Source: Pseudomonadota bacterium (GTDB lineage Bacteria; Pseudomonadota; Alphaproteobacteria; Rhizobiales; Devosiaceae). From it: a stretch of 5,601 nucleotides of DNA. The position numbers were made by a program, and so were the translations under genes. Below the pieces are notes generated by a model. It had not been told where the DNA came from. It ran no database searches and saw only the letters and a list, made by a program, of their open reading frames with translations. Of the stretch, positions 5,014-5,601 are shown piece by piece; position 1 is the first letter of the stretch; every line of letters begins with the position of its first letter. The stretch covers positions 1 through 5,601 of the forward strand of contig JAEYTN010000129.1 of the NCBI GenBank assembly GCA_023433985.1. The letters are read 5' to 3'.

Positions 5014-5601
5014 ATGCCGAAAATCGTAGTCCAGAACCCCGTTGTCGATCTCGATGGCGACGAGATGACCCGCATCATCTGGCAGGCGATCAAGGACAAG
5101 CTGATCCTCCCCTACCTCGATCTCAAGATCGAGTACTATGACCTGTCGGTCACCAACCGCGACGCCACCAACGACCAGGTCACCGTGGATGCCGCCAACG
5201 CCATCAAGAAGCATGGCGTCGGCATCAAGTGCGCGACGATCACGCCCGACGAGCAGCGCGTCGAAGAGTTCAAGCTCAAGAAGATGTGGAAGTCGCCCAA
5301 CGGCACCATCCGCAACATCCTCGGCGGCGTGATCTTCCGCGAGCCGATCATCTGCAAGAACGTGCCGCGCCTCGTGCCCGGCTGGACGCAGCCGATCATC
5401 GTCGGCCGCCACGCCTTCGGCGACCAGTACCGCGCCACCGACTTCAAGTTTCCCGGCAAGGGCAAGCTCACCATCAAGTTCACCGGCGAGGACGGCAACG
5501 TCATCGAGCACGAGGTGTTCGACGCCCCTGGCGCCGGCATCGCGATGGGCATGTACAACCTCGATGCCTCGATCGAGGATTTCGCCCACGCCTCCTTTAA
5601 C
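5014..5601 (+). CDS. icd: NADP-dependent isocitrate dehydrogenase, N-terminal part (runs off the window)
   Basis: The first 196 residues of a homodimeric NADP-dependent isocitrate dehydrogenase of the eukaryotic-like subfamily, which oxidatively decarboxylates isocitrate to 2-oxoglutarate in the TCA cycle and yields NADPH. The full protein is usually about 405 residues, so roughly half is missing; the frame is still open at the last base. Diagnostic stretches are [14 protein letters not shown] at about residues 10-23, [15 protein letters not shown] at 72-86, [12 protein letters not shown] at 94-105 and [14 protein letters not shown] at 131-144. Numbering happens to match human IDH1, so the isocitrate-binding Ser94, Asn96, Arg100, Arg109 and Arg132 and the catalytic Tyr139 can all be seen. 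The partner lysine (212 in IDH1) and most cofactor contacts lie outside the window. The start is secured by AGGAGG seven bases upstream. It is divergent from marR across 178 bases. Confidence 0.97.
   Translation, partial: MPKIVVQNPVVDLDGDEMTRIIWQAIKDKLILPYLDLKIEYYDLSVTNRDATNDQVTVDAANAIKKHGVGIKCATITPDEQRVEEFKLKKMWKSPNGTIRNILGGVIFREPIICKNVPRLVPGWTQPIIVGRHAFGDQYRATDFKFPGKGKLTIKFTGEDGNVIEHEVFDAPGAGIAMGMYNLDASIEDFAHASFN

Noticed and set aside
4836..5099. N-terminal extension of the MarR protein up to 5099
   Set aside because: It would run through the probable marR promoter and terminator-like hairpin and overlap the start of icd. MarR homology begins near 4835.
4867..5589. Minus-strand open frame of 240 codons opposite icd
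   Set aside because: The plus strand is unmistakably icd; the antisense product is Asp/Val/Leu/Ala-rich with no recognisable domain.

Overview
The window is GC-rich chromosomal DNA, tightly packed with ordinary genes. High GC, the protein sequences, and a eukaryotic-type NADP isocitrate dehydrogenase next to a FabF-like synthase and a MarR regulator all suggest an alphaproteobacterium, most likely a sphingomonad (Novosphingobium/Erythrobacteraceae-like). That placement is inferred from protein style, not from a search. I see no mobile element, CRISPR array, tRNA or rRNA, and no gene-free stretch above 300 bases. The longest non-coding gap is 178 bases (4836-5013). Bases 1-32 lie downstream of the first gene and hold nothing I can identify.

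Left block, minus strand (33-2200): reading from right to left, two RimJ/RimL-type GNAT acetyltransferases (1637-2200 and 901-1494) are followed by a TrmJ-type tRNA 2'-O-methyltransferase (33-839). The gaps are 142 and 61 bases. Each gap holds an inverted repeat, and the one before trmJ partly covers its ribosome-binding site.

Middle block, plus strand (2279-3102): a GFA-family zinc-binding protein and a TfoX N-terminal-domain protein share an ATGA stop/start overlap, so they are almost certainly one two-gene operon. It runs divergently from the second GNAT gene across a 78-base region. Its far end overlaps the end of the convergent ketosynthase gene by 32 bases.

Right block (3071-5601): a MarR-family regulator (4422-4835) and a FabF-like beta-ketoacyl-ACP synthase (3071-4354) run on the minus strand. 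icd (5014 to beyond the window end) diverges from them. A perfect 14-base palindrome lies just upstream of the synthase. A related imperfect palindrome sits between the -35 and -10 elements of the probable marR promoter. The simplest reading is that the regulator represses itself and the synthase through these sites. The MarR/icd gap also contains a plus-strand terminator-like hairpin with no gene in front of it, which could be an attenuator for icd or the end of a small RNA.

Nothing here amounts to a new multi-gene system. The points most worth a second look are the MarR/ketosynthase operator pair, the orphan terminator before icd, and a probable leaderless marR transcript.
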